Counted from the first letter of the stretch, positions 22,619-35,039 are shown. The stretch is DNA of 64,000 nt from Hymenopus coronatus (GCA_030762935.1 CM060890.1:67768765-67832764), one strand, 5' to 3'. The notes: generated from the sequence alone by a model not told the origin. Made by a program: numbers and translations.

Positions 22619-23982
22619 GATAACATAACTGAACTATTTGGTAATTTCGATTGGAATATTGAATAAATTCACCCATAGTAGACTATAATGTACTACCTTG
22701 AAGCTAATAATGGGAAATAGCCCCATGGAGTTCTGTAACTCTTTAAACGCACCAAGTAATATCTGCATTTGCCAAATCCGGGGCAGTTGGGCCACTTGGT
22801 AAAATCACATTTCCTTTTCTCTGCTTAAAAATGTACGATAGTCTCCAAGACTCAAGATATCAGAATAGCCGACAGCTTATCTCGTAGTATTATTTGTGTC
22901 AATGTTGGCAGTTGCCGCTATAATGAAACATAATAACAGAAGCACCGAAAATCTTGTAAACTACTACAAAAGCGCTCCTAATGACCGAGTAACAAATTAC
23001 CAAACCCGGATTGCCAAAGGAAGAATATGGTAATTTTCAAAAGGTTTACATCATAGAATGAACTTTAGGAACAGTTGATGCCTTCATTTAACGTTAGAAG
23101 AAAAAGAACGCGCATAAGCAATGAACGTAATTAAAAGAAACGTTTCTTTAAGGATTACCCGATTATCAGCCATAAATATTCAAAAGCAACAATCAACAGT
23201 AACACCGACAAGGCAGGACAACATCATGTATTATTAACTGAGAAAATAATCAGGTAAGGTTAGAAAAGATTACCAAAAACAGTTGTAGTTAAACGTTAAC
23301 TAACGCCACTACCGACATACAAAACAGTAATTTGCAGCTTCATTAATAAATTAAAGTGCAAAGACACCATGTACTAAGAGAAATTAAATGGTTTCGACAT
23401 ACTTCTAAAAACAAATAATAGAAGTTTTGATAATCTATATACCGTGCACCCCAGGGAATAAGCTAATTATGATACATTTTAAATGTAATACTGTTCGTTG
23501 TGGGAAAATTAAAAGATACTGACAAGCCAGTATGATGTGCTATCAAATGCACATGGACAAACAGTAATAAGGTACAGTTTTTAAAAACACAAATACAGAA
23601 AACTTAAACAGTAAATTATAGGGCTCTTCCAGATTGGATGCGCGTCGGAGAGCAGCGGAATACTCGCAACTCGCTGAAGTACGCCTCCAGCTTGGAGTGC
23701 AGCTAAGCATAGAGGGAAAGCTGTTGTCTAGACTGAATGAAGTGTTGGATTGAAGTGACAGGAAGCACACTCATTACGCCCAGTTACATATTGGCTTTCG
23801 CGCTCCCCCTCCAGTCGGGCCACGAGGACTGCTGCTGCGCGAGTACTTTAACAGTTGCAAAAGCCTATCATAACGAATTGAAAATAGTATATATTAAATG
23901 CAAAATCAAATTAGCTTACAAACATAAAACTAATAGTCTTGAGGCGAAAGGTCTTGACATATTTTCTGATAGCTTCCAGACT
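22619..23982. other. No recognisable feature; GC-richer patch at 23620-23870
   Basis: The patch has short open frames on both strands (for example CSLEEP-type serine-rich peptides) with no recognisable domain. It does not match another repeat in the window. Confidence 0.35.
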
Positions 23983-24828
23983 TTTTACTTTCTCTACACG
24001 AACTATGTACATAGTGTATAGAGAAGGTATTGCACTCCACCAAAAATTCGATACCAAGATTTCACCAGAAATATATGTTTCAGGGTTCCCTGTATCCAAA
24101 AAAAAGTGTTTTAAAAAAAAAAAGTCTGTGTGTGTGTGTGTGTGCGTGTGTGTGTGTGTGTGTGTCCGTGTGTCTATGTGTCTGTGAACACGAGAACTCA
24201 AAAACGGAAAAACTTGGTATTTAAGTTTAGTATCTTCCAGGGATGCGACACGAAGATTTTGAGAAAAACCCCCCACCATAAATTACCCTTTACATGGAAC
24301 TTTTTTCGAAAATTTTGATTTTCTAAAAAATGGCTCTAATGATTTGGATTAAAATATCGTATATTAAAGATATTTACCTGACAAATAAATTGTATAGCCT
24401 CTGAAGACTACTTTATTGTGAGTGAATTTTACAGAATTTTGCATAACTGCTAAACCGTAAGAAAGGGACAAAAACTTGCTGCACAAAAAATGTAGAGCAG
24501 GTTAAAACAAACATTTTATGTTGAATACATTTTTTTCGTGGAACTGATTGTTTTTGAGATATTCCTTGTTTTTGGTTTCTGCTTTGAAAAACTCAAATTT
24601 TCTCATGCATGCAAACAAAGGAACTGCAGTCACATAGGAACCAGCTTTTGACTATCACTCTAAACTATGGTACTCCCTTATTTCGCTTCTACTTACAAGG
24701 AAACATGTAATAAGACTAATTCTGCTAATTTTTTCTCGATCAGCATGAAATAAATAGAAGCATAAACTTTTTAACAATAATTTGTTGCAGAGATGTAGAG
24801 AAAATCATGTGAGTGGAACACATCAGAT
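23983..24828 (-). repeat. HP870 minus copy at the outer left end of the large inverted repeat
   Basis: Runs from TTTTTACTTTCTCTACACGAAC to GTGAGTGGAACACATCAGAT. A GT tract lies at 24127-24164. Its left-end third shares diagnostic differences with the forward copy at 28849-29703 (ACTCACATGATTTTCTC, ACATGTTTCC, CATAGTTTAGAGTG). Its right two-thirds do not show the same closeness. Confidence 0.9.
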
Positions 24829-26672
24829 TCTTTCTTTAACTTCCCTGATTCTCACTAAACTTTCCTAAATCTGAAACATTTCAAGTTGTGACTTCTTTCT
24901 CACTTTCAAAAAATATAATAGAAGAGGTCATATCCGAGTTGGTAGATGACAATTGGTGTCTTGATTTCTGCAGTGAGGTTGCAGTGTCAGTCAGTAGAGG
25001 GGGGATCTGGGAGTTGTAAAAATGTAAAAGGTATAGGCAAAATCGTAGTTTTAATTGCCATTACTGAACCTCAATCAATGAATAAAAAATATTCTTTTTA
25101 ATATTTTAACTGTGTATAATTTGAGTTTATACAAATTGTTTAAAATATGGATTACTATATAGAAGTCTATAAAAAGTTTAGGTATATCTTATTACTATTC
25201 TGATTTTTACATTTAAGACCCAAAAGAGCGAATTTATTAAATTTGAAAGAAGTTCCCTTTGAGTCGAAAAGAAAGCCCTTTACTTCCTATGCATAGCTTT
25301 CAGTGTTGTATCTCTAATTTAAAGAGAAGTAAATACAAATATTTTCACTATTTACTTGCATTGCATGGCTTGTGCTCTTTTCAAAGCCGAGAGTTGAATG
25401 CAGGATGAGATTCGTCTGTTTTTTGGCGAACAGCGATAACCGATCGTCCTATTGACCAATGTTCGGTCAAATAATGAACCTCTTCGTTTCCTTCCATTGC
25501 AATCTCCCGTAGCAATGAAGTTTCCTAATTTATAGTTAGTGTTAATAGTTATCTTTAGAGCAGTAATCTAAGACATGGCGAAGAATTTCTTGCTCACTAC
25601 AACCAGACTGGCGGTATTGTTGGTCTGAATAGCCAGGAACAGATTGGTTTTGAACAAAGCCAGAGTTCAACCTAATATGCCATTGAGGCCGACAGTAAAG
25701 ACAATGAATCACCAACTTAATTGTCTTATTTTTCAGTAACGAGCTCTGACAGACTCCGTTGCTAATTATCGGAAATAACGTTCCTTTTATTTCTCCACGT
25801 ACGCTAATTGCGTAAATCAGCAAAAAGTACGGGATATAATGCATAAGGAAAACTGACCAGATTAATCTCAAGGATGTTAGGGTACAATATTTGCCAATAA
25901 TGCTGATCCTTTCTCGCATCCTTCAGCATTAATTATTGAAAGGTTAACTTGCAATTATTGACAATGGTAGCAGATTCGTACCCTGCATTTTTCATACAAT
26001 TTATGTAGCAGCTAGCCTTAAGTTTACAAAATATTTAGTAGATAAGTCAGAGTCATTAACTTGTAGAAGCAACGGTTTTGACTAACGGAACTTCTAAAAC
26101 TGCATCACAAAATAAGACCCCTTCACTGAGCAAGTAATTGACCTTTTGTGTAGATCGTTAATGTCTTCTATGGCCCATAATTCTACATGCATGGAATATT
26201 TCGAGGAATAAGGAAGTAGCACACAAACACCAACACAGTGTTTGGAGAATCAACTGCACACGTACTTTCACTTTTTACATTGTGAAGATTAAAAAAAACA
26301 AAAAACGAAAAAACACTCACATACAACAACTTGGCTACATTCACGTTACTTTCGTTACCTATTATCGTTATAATTTTGGTCTCTTCTAAAAAATATTATT
26401 ATAGAATCTTATTACTTGCTCTACCACGTGCAATTTACATAGTAGGTAGAGAAAGTATTCCATAACACTCAAATATTCCATATCGAGATATGTGTCTTGA
26501 AGACCTCTAAATCAAAATAAGTTTTAGAAAAAGGTCCTGTGTCTCTGCAAGTGTCCGTGTGTGGGTCAGTCTGTGTGTGCGTGGTACATGTATGTCGGTG
26601 TGTCTGCGAACATCATAACTCAAAAACAAAAAGTCCGTTATCTAACAAACTTGGCATTTAAGTTTAATATTC
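24620..26672 (+). repeat. Left arm of a 4.4-kb near-perfect inverted repeat
   Basis: Complementary to 27007-29060 about a centre at 26840. In a sample of roughly 440 bases (25256-25700 against 27980-28425) I count about ten differences including one 2-base gap, near 98% identity. The 24830-26400 part is unrelated to HP870 and occurs nowhere else in the window. The inner part (26420-26672) is a diverged HP870 right half, and the outer 210 bases are HP870 left end. No target duplication was identified. Confidence 0.9.
25542..25919 (-). pseudogene. Possible R2-like retrotransposon C-terminal fragment (left arm copy)
   Basis: A 125-codon minus-strand frame. Its end (NQSVPGYSDQQYRQSGCSEQ, then EILRHVLDYCSKDN) resembles the zinc-knuckle region of R2-like LINE proteins, which have a C..C....E.L.HVL..C pattern. 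The N-terminal 80 residues are hydrophobic and not recognised. The mirrored frame at 27759-28004 is shortened by a 2-base loss, so neither copy is likely to be translated. This family assignment is tentative. Confidence 0.35.
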
Positions 26673-26680
26673 GATATAAA
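26420..26680 (-). repeat. HP870-related right half, old subfamily (inner left arm)
   Basis: Shows CTCTACCACGTGCAATTTACA, a GTGTCCGTGTGTG tract, CATAACTCAAAAACAAAAAGTCCG and AACTTGG.ATTTAAGTTTAATAT in HP870 order. It is far more diverged from the consensus than the outer copies. Confidence 0.75.
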
Positions 26681-27006
26681 TCGTATACAAATTTCGATTT
26701 GTCTTCTAAATAGTTCATATATGACATTTTAATCAAATTCTAAAGGTCCTCCAACGAGATTTACATTTTTTGTGTTGTAAGATTTTGTGTATCGCTTACG
26801 GTTCACCAGTTATGCAAAAAATCTTCCTGAATAAACATGGATCCCAAGAAAATTCAAGATATGTATTTTTTTATAATTTAAATAGCTTTAATATACAACA
26901 TCTTAATAAAAATCGCTAAGAACCTCTTTGGACAGTATTGAAAATGTCGAAAAATATTCCATGTAAAGCGAACTTTGGAGTGTGGATATTTTTTTTTGGA
27001 GTGCAG
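26673..27006. repeat. Spacer (loop) of the large inverted repeat, HP870-derived
   Basis: 334 bases between the arms. From about 26740 it is forward HP870 interior (CAACGAGATTTACATTTTTTG, GTTCACCAGTTATGCAAAA, AAGAAAATTCAAGATATG, TTGAAAATGTCGAAAAATATTCC). It is contiguous with the right-arm HP870 half ending near 27256. It suggests the mirror axis lies inside an HP870 copy. Confidence 0.75.
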
Positions 27007-29060
27007 TATATTAACTTAAATGCCAAGTTTGTTAGATAATGGACTTTTTGTTTTAGAGTTATGATGTGCGCAGACACACCGACATACATGTACCACATAC
27101 ACACAGTCTGACTCACACACGGACACTTGCAGAGACACAGGACCTCTTTCTAAAAATTATTTTGATTTAGAGGTCTTCCAAACACATATCTCAATATGGA
27201 ATTATGAATATCTTCTCTACCTACTATGTAAATTGCACGTGGTAGAGCAAGTAATAAGATTTTATAATAATATTTTTGAGAAGAGACCAAAATTATAACG
27301 ATAATAGGTAACGAAAGTAACGTGAATGTAGCCAGGTTGTATGTGAGTGTTTTTTCGTTTTTTGTTTTTTTTAATCTTCACAATGTAGAAAGTGAAAGTA
27401 CGTGTGCAGTTGATTCTCCAAACACTGTGTTGGTGTTTGTGTGCTACTTCCTTATTCCTGGAAATATTCCATGCATGACCTATCTTACATGTAGAATTAT
27501 GGGCCATAGAAGACATTAACGATCTACACAAAAGCTCAATTACTTGCTCAGTTTATTTAGTCTTATTTTGTGATGCAGTTTCGGAAGTTCCGTTAGTCAA
27601 AACCGTTGCTTCTGCAAGTTAATGACTCTGACTTATCTACTAAATATTTTGTAAACTTAAGGCTAGCTGCTACATAAATTGTATGAAAAATGCAAGGTAC
27701 GAATCTGCTACCATTGTCAATAATTGCAAGTTAACCTTTCAATAATTAATGCTGAAGGATGCGAGAAAGGATTAGCATTATTGGCAAATATTGTACCCTA
27801 ACATCCTTGAGATTAATCTGGTCAGTTTTCCTTATACATTATATCCCGTACTTTTTGCTTGTTTACGCAATTAGCGTACGTGGAGAAACAAAAGGAACGT
27901 TATTTCCGATAATTAGCAACGGAGTCTGTCAGAGCTCGTTACTGAAAAATAAGACAATTAAGTTGGTGATTCATTGTCTTTACTGTCGGCCTCTGGCATA
28001 TTAGATTGAACTCTGGCTTTGTTCAAAACCAATCTGTTCCTGGCTATTCAGACCAACAATACCGCCAGTCTGGTTGTAGCGAGGAAGAAATTCTTCGCCA
28101 TGTCTTAGATTACTGCTCTAAAGATAACTATTAACACTAACTATAAATTAGGAAACTTCATTGCTACGGGAGATTGCAATGGAAGGAAACGAAGAGGCTC
28201 ATTATTTGACCGAACATTGGTCAATAGGACGATCGGTTATCGCTGTTCGCCAAAAAACAGACGAATCTCATCCTGGATTCAACTCTCGGCTTTGAAAATG
28301 GCACAAGCCATGCAATGCAATTAAATAGTGAAAATATTTGTATTTACTTCTCTTTAAATTAGAGATACAACACTGAAAGCTATGCATAGGAAGTAAAGGG
28401 CTTTCTTTTCGACTCAAAGGGAACTTCTTTAAAATTTAATAAATTCGCTCTTTTGGGTCTTAAATGTAAAAATCAGAATAGTAATAAGATAAACCTAAAC
28501 TTTTTATAGACTTCTATATAGTAATCCATATTTTAAACAATTTGTATAAACTCAAATTATACACAGTTAAAATATTAAAAAGACGATTTTTTATTCATTG
28601 ATTGAGGTTCAGTAATGGCAATTAAAACTACGATTTTGCCTATACCTTTTACATTTTTACAACTCCCAGATCCCCCCTCTACTGACTAACACTGCAACCT
28701 CACTGCAAAAATCAAGACACCAATTGTCATCTACCAACTCGGATATGACCTCTTCTATTATATTTTTTGAAAGTGAGAAAGAAGTCACAACTTGAAATGT
28801 TTCAGATTTAGGAAAGTTTAGTGAGAATCAGGGAAGTTAAAGAAAGAATCTGATGTGTTCCACTCACATGATTTTCTCTACATCTCTGCAACAAATTATT
28901 GTTAAAAAGTTTATGCTTTATTTATTTCATGCTGATCGAGAAAAAATTAGCAGAATTAGTCTTATTACATGTTTCCTTGTAAGTAGAAGCGAAATAAGGG
29001 AGTACCATAGTTTAGAGTGATAGTCAAAGGCTGGTTGTTATGTGACTGAAGTTCCTTTGT
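27007..29060 (-). repeat. Right arm of the 4.4-kb inverted repeat
   Basis: Reverse complement of 24620-26672. The innermost matching block is ATTAACTTAAATGCCAAG at 27009. The outermost clear match is in the first 210 bases of the HP870 copy at 28849. Beyond 29060 the two outer HP870 copies still align but with clearly lower similarity. Confidence 0.9.
27759..28140 (+). pseudogene. Mirror copy of the possible R2-like fragment (right arm)
   Basis: Nearly identical to the minus-strand frame at 25542-25919 for the first 75 residues, then shifted by a 2-base deletion near 27993. The rest (NQSVPGYSDQQYRQSGC, RHVLDYC) is readable in a neighbouring frame to about 28130. Confidence 0.35.
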
Positions 29061-29703
29061 TTGTATGGACAGGAGTTGACAAATTCCTGTACGAGAAATG
29101 TATAGTTTTTCACAGCTGAAACCAAAAACAAGAAATATCTCAAAAACAATCAACTCCACGAAAAAAATGTATACAACTTAAATTGTATGTTTTAACGTGC
29201 TTTACATTTTTTGTGCTGTAAGTTTTTGTCCATCTCTTATAGTTTAGCAGTTATGCAAAATTTCGTAAAATTCATACAGAATAAAGTAGTCTTCAGAGGC
29301 CATTACCAGAAAATTCAAGAAATACATTTTATTTGTCAGGTAAATTTTAATCAAAATCGTTAGAGCCATTTTTAAGAAAATCAAAATTTTGGAAAAAAGT
29401 TCCATGTAAAGGGTAGTTTGGGATGGGGAGATTTTTCTCAAAATCTTCGTGTTGCATCCCTGGAAGATACTAAACTTAAATACCAAATTTGGTGTTTTAC
29501 CGACTTTTCGTGTTTGAGTTATCGTGTTCACAGACACACGGACACACACACACACACGGACCTTTTTGTGAAAATGCTTTTTCTTTTGAATACAGGGGAT
29601 CCTAAAACATATATTTCTGATGAAATCTCGGTATCGAATTTTTGGGTGGGATGCAATACCTTCTCTATACACTATGTACATAGTAAGTGTAGAGAAAGTA
29701 AAA
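28849..29703 (+). repeat. HP870 complete forward copy at the outer right end of the inverted repeat
   Basis: From ATCTGATGTGTTCCACTCACA to GTGTAGAGAAAGTAAAA. It has a short CA tract at 29533-29560 and the core hairpin region (AAATACCAAATTTGGTG). One internal deletion near 29340 removes the AATATCTTTAATATACG block. Confidence 0.95.
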
Positions 29704-30094
29704 ATTCAAATAAACAGAGAAAGAAAGAAAGCACTTCAGTCAAACTAAATTAAATTATATGGACAGTGATACCAAGGTAAGGATAAGGATACTGATTTTT
29801 TCGTCTGGATAATCCAACTGGGGTCACATTTGTCACTTATGTCGTTAAAGATTTCAAACATGATCTATTGGCCACCAGGACGGTGTAGAGTCGAGTCCGG
29901 ACAATTCTGCCTAAATAAGGAGTTAAATGCCGTTGTTTACGACTGATTTTAAAGTTAGAAGCTTCGAACATAAAATCTAACTAGATCGAATTCAATGGAA
30001 CCACAATAATTTTTATTTAAGAAGGGCGTACTTAAAGCGTACTTCTCATCAATGTTTACAGACCAATGCGTTTTCAGAAAACTAACTTTAAAAA
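29704..30094. other. No firm feature
   Basis: AT-rich. A GTCGAGTCCGG string near 29891 resembles a box B, but no matching box A was found, so no SINE is called. Confidence 0.35.
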
Positions 30095-31011
30095 ATCTTA
30101 TGTGTACCATTCTGCATCTTTCTCAACATCTCAGCAACAAATTAATCATAAAAAGCTTATACTACTATTTACTCCATGCTAATCAGAAAAATTAGCAGAA
30201 ATATATTTATTACTTGCTTCCTTGTAAGTAGAAGCGAAATAAGAGAGTATTATAGATTAAAGTGATAGTCAAAAGCTTTTTTCTATGTCCCTGAAGTACC
30301 TTTGTTTGTATGGACACAGTTGACAAATTCCTGTATGAGAAAAATATGTTTTTCAAAGCAGAAACCAAAAACAAGGAATGTCTCAAAAACGATAAATTCC
30401 ATGAAAAAAATGTATATAACATAAATTGTGTGTTTTAACGTGCTCTACATTTTTCGTGGCGTATATTTTTGTCCATCACTTTCGGTTGAGCAGTTATTCA
30501 AAATTCCGTAAAATTCATCCAATATAAAGTACTCTTCAGAGGCTATTCCCAGAAAATTCAAGATGTACATTTTATTTGTAAGGTAAATATCTTTAATATA
30601 CGAAATTTTAATCAAAATCGTTATAAATTTTGAGAAAATCAAAATGTTAGAAACAAGTTCCATATAAATGGTAGTTGAGTGTGGGAGGGATTTTTGTCAA
30701 AATCTTCGTGTCGCATTCCTGGAAGATACTAAACTTAAATACCAAGGTTGGTGTTTTAGCGATTTTTCGTTTTTGAGTTATCGTTTTCACAGATACACTT
30801 ACACACACACACGGACACACACGGACACACACACACACACGGACACACACACACACACACACGGACACAGACCTTTCTCCGAAAATGCTTTTTTTAGATA
30901 AAGGAGACCCTAAAACATATATTTCCTGTGAATCTCGGTATCGAATTTTTGGGTGGAGTGCAATACCTTCTCCATACACTTTGTTCACAGTGCGTATAGA
31001 GAAAGTAAAAA
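30095..31011 (+). repeat. HP870 tandem array, unit 1
   Basis: Left end ATCTTATGTGTACCATTCTG to right end GTATAGAGAAAGTAAAAA (917 bp). It is the longest CA tract of the three array members (about 30797-30866), with CACACGGA interruptions. Confidence 0.95.
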
Positions 31012-31886
31012 ATCTGTTATGTTCCATTCACATGACTTTCTCTATAACTCTGCAACAAAATATTGTTAAAAAGCTTATGCTTCTATTTACTTCATTCTAA
31101 TTGAGAAAAAATTAGCAGAAATAATCTTATTACTTGCTTCCTTGTAAGTAGAAGCGAAATAAGCGAGTACCATAGGTTAAAGTGATAGTCAAAAGCTGGT
31201 TGCTATGTGACTGAAGTTCCTTTGTGTGAATGGACAGGAGTTGACAAATTCCTGTGTGAGAAAAGTAATTTTTTCATAGCTAAAACCAAAAACAACGAAT
31301 ATCTAAAAAAGCAATCAACTCCACGAGAAAAATATATATAACATAAATTGTGTGTTTTAACGTACTCTACATTTTTTGTGTGGTAGGGTTTGTCTATCTC
31401 TTACGGTTTAGCAGTTATGCATAATTCCGTAAAATTCATCCCAAATTAAGCAGTCTTCAGGGGCTATTCCCAGAAAATTCAAGATATACATTTTATTTGT
31501 CAGGTAAATATCCTTAGTATACGATATTTTAATCAAAATCGTTAGAGCCATTTTTTAGAAAATCAAAATTTTCGAAAAAGGTTCCATGTAAAGGGTAGTT
31601 TGGGGTGGGGGGATTTTTCTCAATAGCTTCGTGTCGCATCTCAGGAAGATACTAAACTTCAATACCAAGTATGGTATTTTACCGACTTTTCGTTTATGAG
31701 TTATCGTGTTCACAGACACACGGACACAAGGACACACACACGGACCTTTTTCTGAAAATCCTTTTTTTTTTGATACAGGGGAACCTAAAACACATATTTC
31801 CGGTGAAATCTCGGTATCGAATTTTTGGGTGGAGTGCAATACCTTCTCTATATACTATGTACATAGTGCATATAGAGAAAGTAAAC
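31012..31886 (+). repeat. HP870 tandem array, unit 2
   Basis: Begins directly after unit 1 (GTAAAAA|ATCTGTTATGTTCC) and ends CATATAGAGAAAGTAAAC (875 bp). All family landmarks are present in order. Confidence 0.95.
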
Positions 31887-32730
31887 ATCTGATGTGTACT
31901 ATTCACATGACTTTCTCTATATCTCTGCAACAAATTATTCTTAAAAAACTTATACTTCTATTTTCTTCATGCTAATCAGAAAAAATAGCAGAAATAGTCT
32001 TATTACTTGCTTCCTTGTAAGTAAAAGCAGAATAAGAGGGTACCATAGGTTAAAGTGATAGTCAGAAGCTGGTTACGATGTCACTAAAATTCCTTTGTTT
32101 GTATGGACAGCAGTTGACAAACTCCTGTATGGAAAAAGTATAAGTTTTACAAAGCAGAAACGAAAAACAAGGAATGTCTCAAAAACGATGAGCTCCAGGA
32201 AAAAAAAATATATAACATAAATTCTGTGTTTTAATGTGGTCTATATTTTTCGTTTAGTAAGTTTTTGTCCATCTCTTACAGTTTAGCAGTTATTCAACAT
32301 TCCGTAACATTCATCCAGAATAAAGTACTCTTCAGAAAATTCAAGATATACATTTTATTTTTCAGGTAAATATCTTTAATATACGAAATTTTAATCAAAA
32401 TCATTAGAGCCATTTTTGAGAAAATCAACATTTTCGAAAAAAGGACCATATAAAGGGTAGTTGGGGGTGAGGGGATTTTGCTCAAAATCTTCGTGTGGCA
32501 TCCCTGGAAGATACTAAACTTAAATACCAAGTTTGGTATTTTACCGGCTCTTCGTTTTTGAGTTATCGTGTTCACAGACACACGGACACACACACGGACA
32601 CACACACGGACCTTTTTCCGATTTTTTTTAGATAAAGGAGACCCTAAAACATATTTCCGGTGAAATCTCGGTATCGAATTTTTGGGTGGAGTGCAATACC
32701 TTCTACATAATGCATATAGAGAAAGTAAAA
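31887..32730 (+). repeat. HP870 tandem array, unit 3
   Basis: Begins directly after unit 2 (GTAAAC|ATCTGATGTGTAC) and ends GAGAAAGTAAAA (844 bp). The right hairpin is partly deleted (ACATAATGCATATAGAG). Confidence 0.95.
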
Positions 32731-33236
32731 ACAACATCGCGATAAATTACGTGATTATACAATGTGCTTTTCTAATAGACAACAGCCAATATTGTGAGTG
32801 TTAGGGTGGAAAGCTTAGTATAGTCAGATTATTTTCTAAACACCATTCTTTTTCAAACTACACTTAAAGCTATAAAAGTTAGAATCAAATCATATTTCGT
32901 TATGACAAGACTTAAATATCAATGAACTGTACATTTTTTTGCGATCGAGTTGTCACTTATGTTGTGTGTTATATAATGTTATTTTAATTCTCAAAGCAAA
33001 ATATTAATAATGTTCTAATTTTTATAGCATAATATACTTACTATGTTCTGCTGTAGCATCCTTATACTTCCTTATTTTAACAACAAATACGCAAGGAGAA
33101 ATTTAATTAATGCCAAAAGGGACACTGTGAGTAAAATTTTGATTACAGTCGGTTAAAATTAAAAATATTTTTTCCAACTAAATAATTATTTCCAGTTGCT
33201 TCGGGATATACAGCAATCCAAAAATCGTACAATACA
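32731..33236. other. No recognisable feature
   Basis: AT-rich interval between the HP870 array and the S2 SINE. Confidence 0.4.
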
Positions 33237-33492
33237 GCCGGTCCCCATGGCCGCGCTCGCCAAGGCGGGACGCTTTGGTGCTTCGTAGCGCTGGGGATCG
33301 TGGGTTCGAGTCCCGCCTTGGGCATGGGTGTTATATGTTTGTGTTTATGTGTGTGTTGTAAAAGTAGCAAAACAGTAATCCAATAATAATACAGAAAAAC
33401 AAGGTAAAAATAGAAAGAAGGTAAATAAAAGTAGGGTATACAGTGCCGGAGTCCCGATCAGACTCCGGTACCGTATTTAAAAAAAAAAAAAA
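33237..33492 (+). mobile_element. S2 SINE, full length
   Basis: Same structure as 21231-21478: head GCCGGTCCCCATGGCCGCGC, box B CGTGGGTTCGAGTCCCGCC, 3' hairpin CCGGAGTC...GACTCCGG and an A tail of about 15. The near-identity of the two copies suggests fairly recent spread. Confidence 0.9.
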
Positions 33493-33723
33493 ATACCTGT
33501 TTACTATCACACTACTTATATTTTATGCAAGAGCGTTTTTCTCAAACTTACATTTTCTTCCTTTTAAAGCATTTCTTTCATCCGTTTCACTTTTTGTTTC
33601 ACAGAATTAAAATGTTACAGAACTGGAAGTGTGTATTATATTATAAAAAGTGGCATATTATCCTAACACCAATAATAGGTCATTCTTCTAAAAAATATTT
33701 TTATAAATAAATGATTAATTTGT

Positions 33724-34537
33724 AATGTCTCTACATGTACTAAGTTAGAGAAATTATTATATTCCACCCAAAAATTCTATGTCGAGATTTCACCCGAATA
33801 ACACGTTCTCCTGTATCTATAAAAAGCATTTTTAGGAAAAGAACCGTGTGTGCGCGTGTATCCGTGTGTCTGAATACGATAACTCAAAAATGAAAAGAAG
33901 GAAACATATTAGACTTCGTATTTAAGTTTAATATATTCCAAGGATGCAACATGTAGATTTTGAGAAAACTCCCCCACCCCAAATAACCCATTACATGGAA
34001 CAATTTCGAACATTTTGACTTTCTGAAAAATGATTAAGGTACCGTATATTAAAGATATTTACATGGTCGATAAAATGCATATCTCGAATATTCTGAGAGT
34101 AGCCTCTGAATATCTCTTTATTCTGGATGGCCTTTACTTAACTGATAAACCGTAAGGGTTAGGAAAAAGGTTATTGCACACAAAATGTAGATAGATCTCT
34201 TTAAAACACACAATTTATATCATATGCATTTTTTCATGGACTTCACCATTTCCTTGTTATTGGTTTAAATTTTAGAATACGTAAACTTTTCTCATACGGG
34301 AACTTGTCATATCCTGGCCATGCAAAAAACAGATTTCAATTAAATAGCAAACGGTTTTTAAAAAAATTGACTATCGCCTTAGTCTAGTGTATTCCCTTAG
34401 TTCCCTTCTACTTACAAATAAGCAAGTAATAAGACCACTTCATATAATGTTTATCTCGATTAGCATATAGTAGAAGCTTTATAACAATAATTTTTACAAA
34501 AATATAGAGAAAGCCATAAGAATGGATCATATTAGAT
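33724..34537 (-). repeat. HP870 diverged minus copy, near full length
   Basis: From ATGTCTCTACATGTACTAAG to AAAGCCATAAGAATGGATCATATTAGAT. All landmarks are present but with many substitutions. The GT tract is reduced to a few units near 33846. Confidence 0.85.
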
Positions 34538-35039
34538 TTTTTTAAACTAAAATTCCTAACCCATTTAAAATTATCGGAATTCAGCAATCTAAGTTATTGA
34601 CATGTCCACGTGTAACGTTTTTATTGTGGTTCAAAGCTCGAATTCAAAATATGCAAACAGTTCTCTCAGTTTTTGAGGTTTTGGAACATTTTGATTATGC
34701 AATATATTAAATAATAAAATGTATTGCATAATTTATATCTTTATTTCATTTAAATAAAATTAGGAATACATATTAACATAACAATGCAATTACAGTAAAA
34801 TGTTCAGAAAATTTATACAAAATAATAAATTTTAAATTTCATACCTTTAACATCCCAATCTATTTTCAAAAATGGAAATTAACTTTATTTCAGTTCACTA
34901 CTTTATAATCGATACACTTTCATTATCAATGCTCATGTTAGTTTCTCAAACACAGAATAATATTAATATAAAACAATAAAGTTTACATAGTTTAATATTG
35001 TTCATCTTGTTCTTCTCTTTTTTCCCCCAACAGTTAAGT
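34538..35039. other. No recognisable feature
   Basis: AT-rich interval with nothing recognised. Confidence 0.4.

Noticed and set aside
24620..29060. Hairpin as a long-dsRNA or piRNA-type locus
   Set aside because: A transcript across it could form long dsRNA, but the sequence shows no promoter or other evidence of transcription, so I record only the structure.
29418..29753. Similar 60-150 codon frames recurring in many HP870 copies (for example peptides with ISGEISVSNFWVE)
   Set aside because: They recur because the DNA is repetitive. Frames lie on both strands, start at different points, run through the CA tract and are broken in most copies. No start or stop is conserved, so I do not call a protein.
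29870..29930. Box B-like GTCGAGTCCGG
   Set aside because: A single short match without a head; not enough for a SINE call.
30095..32730. CRISPR array
   Set aside because: The repeats are about 870 bp without spacers and the genome is plainly eukaryotic.
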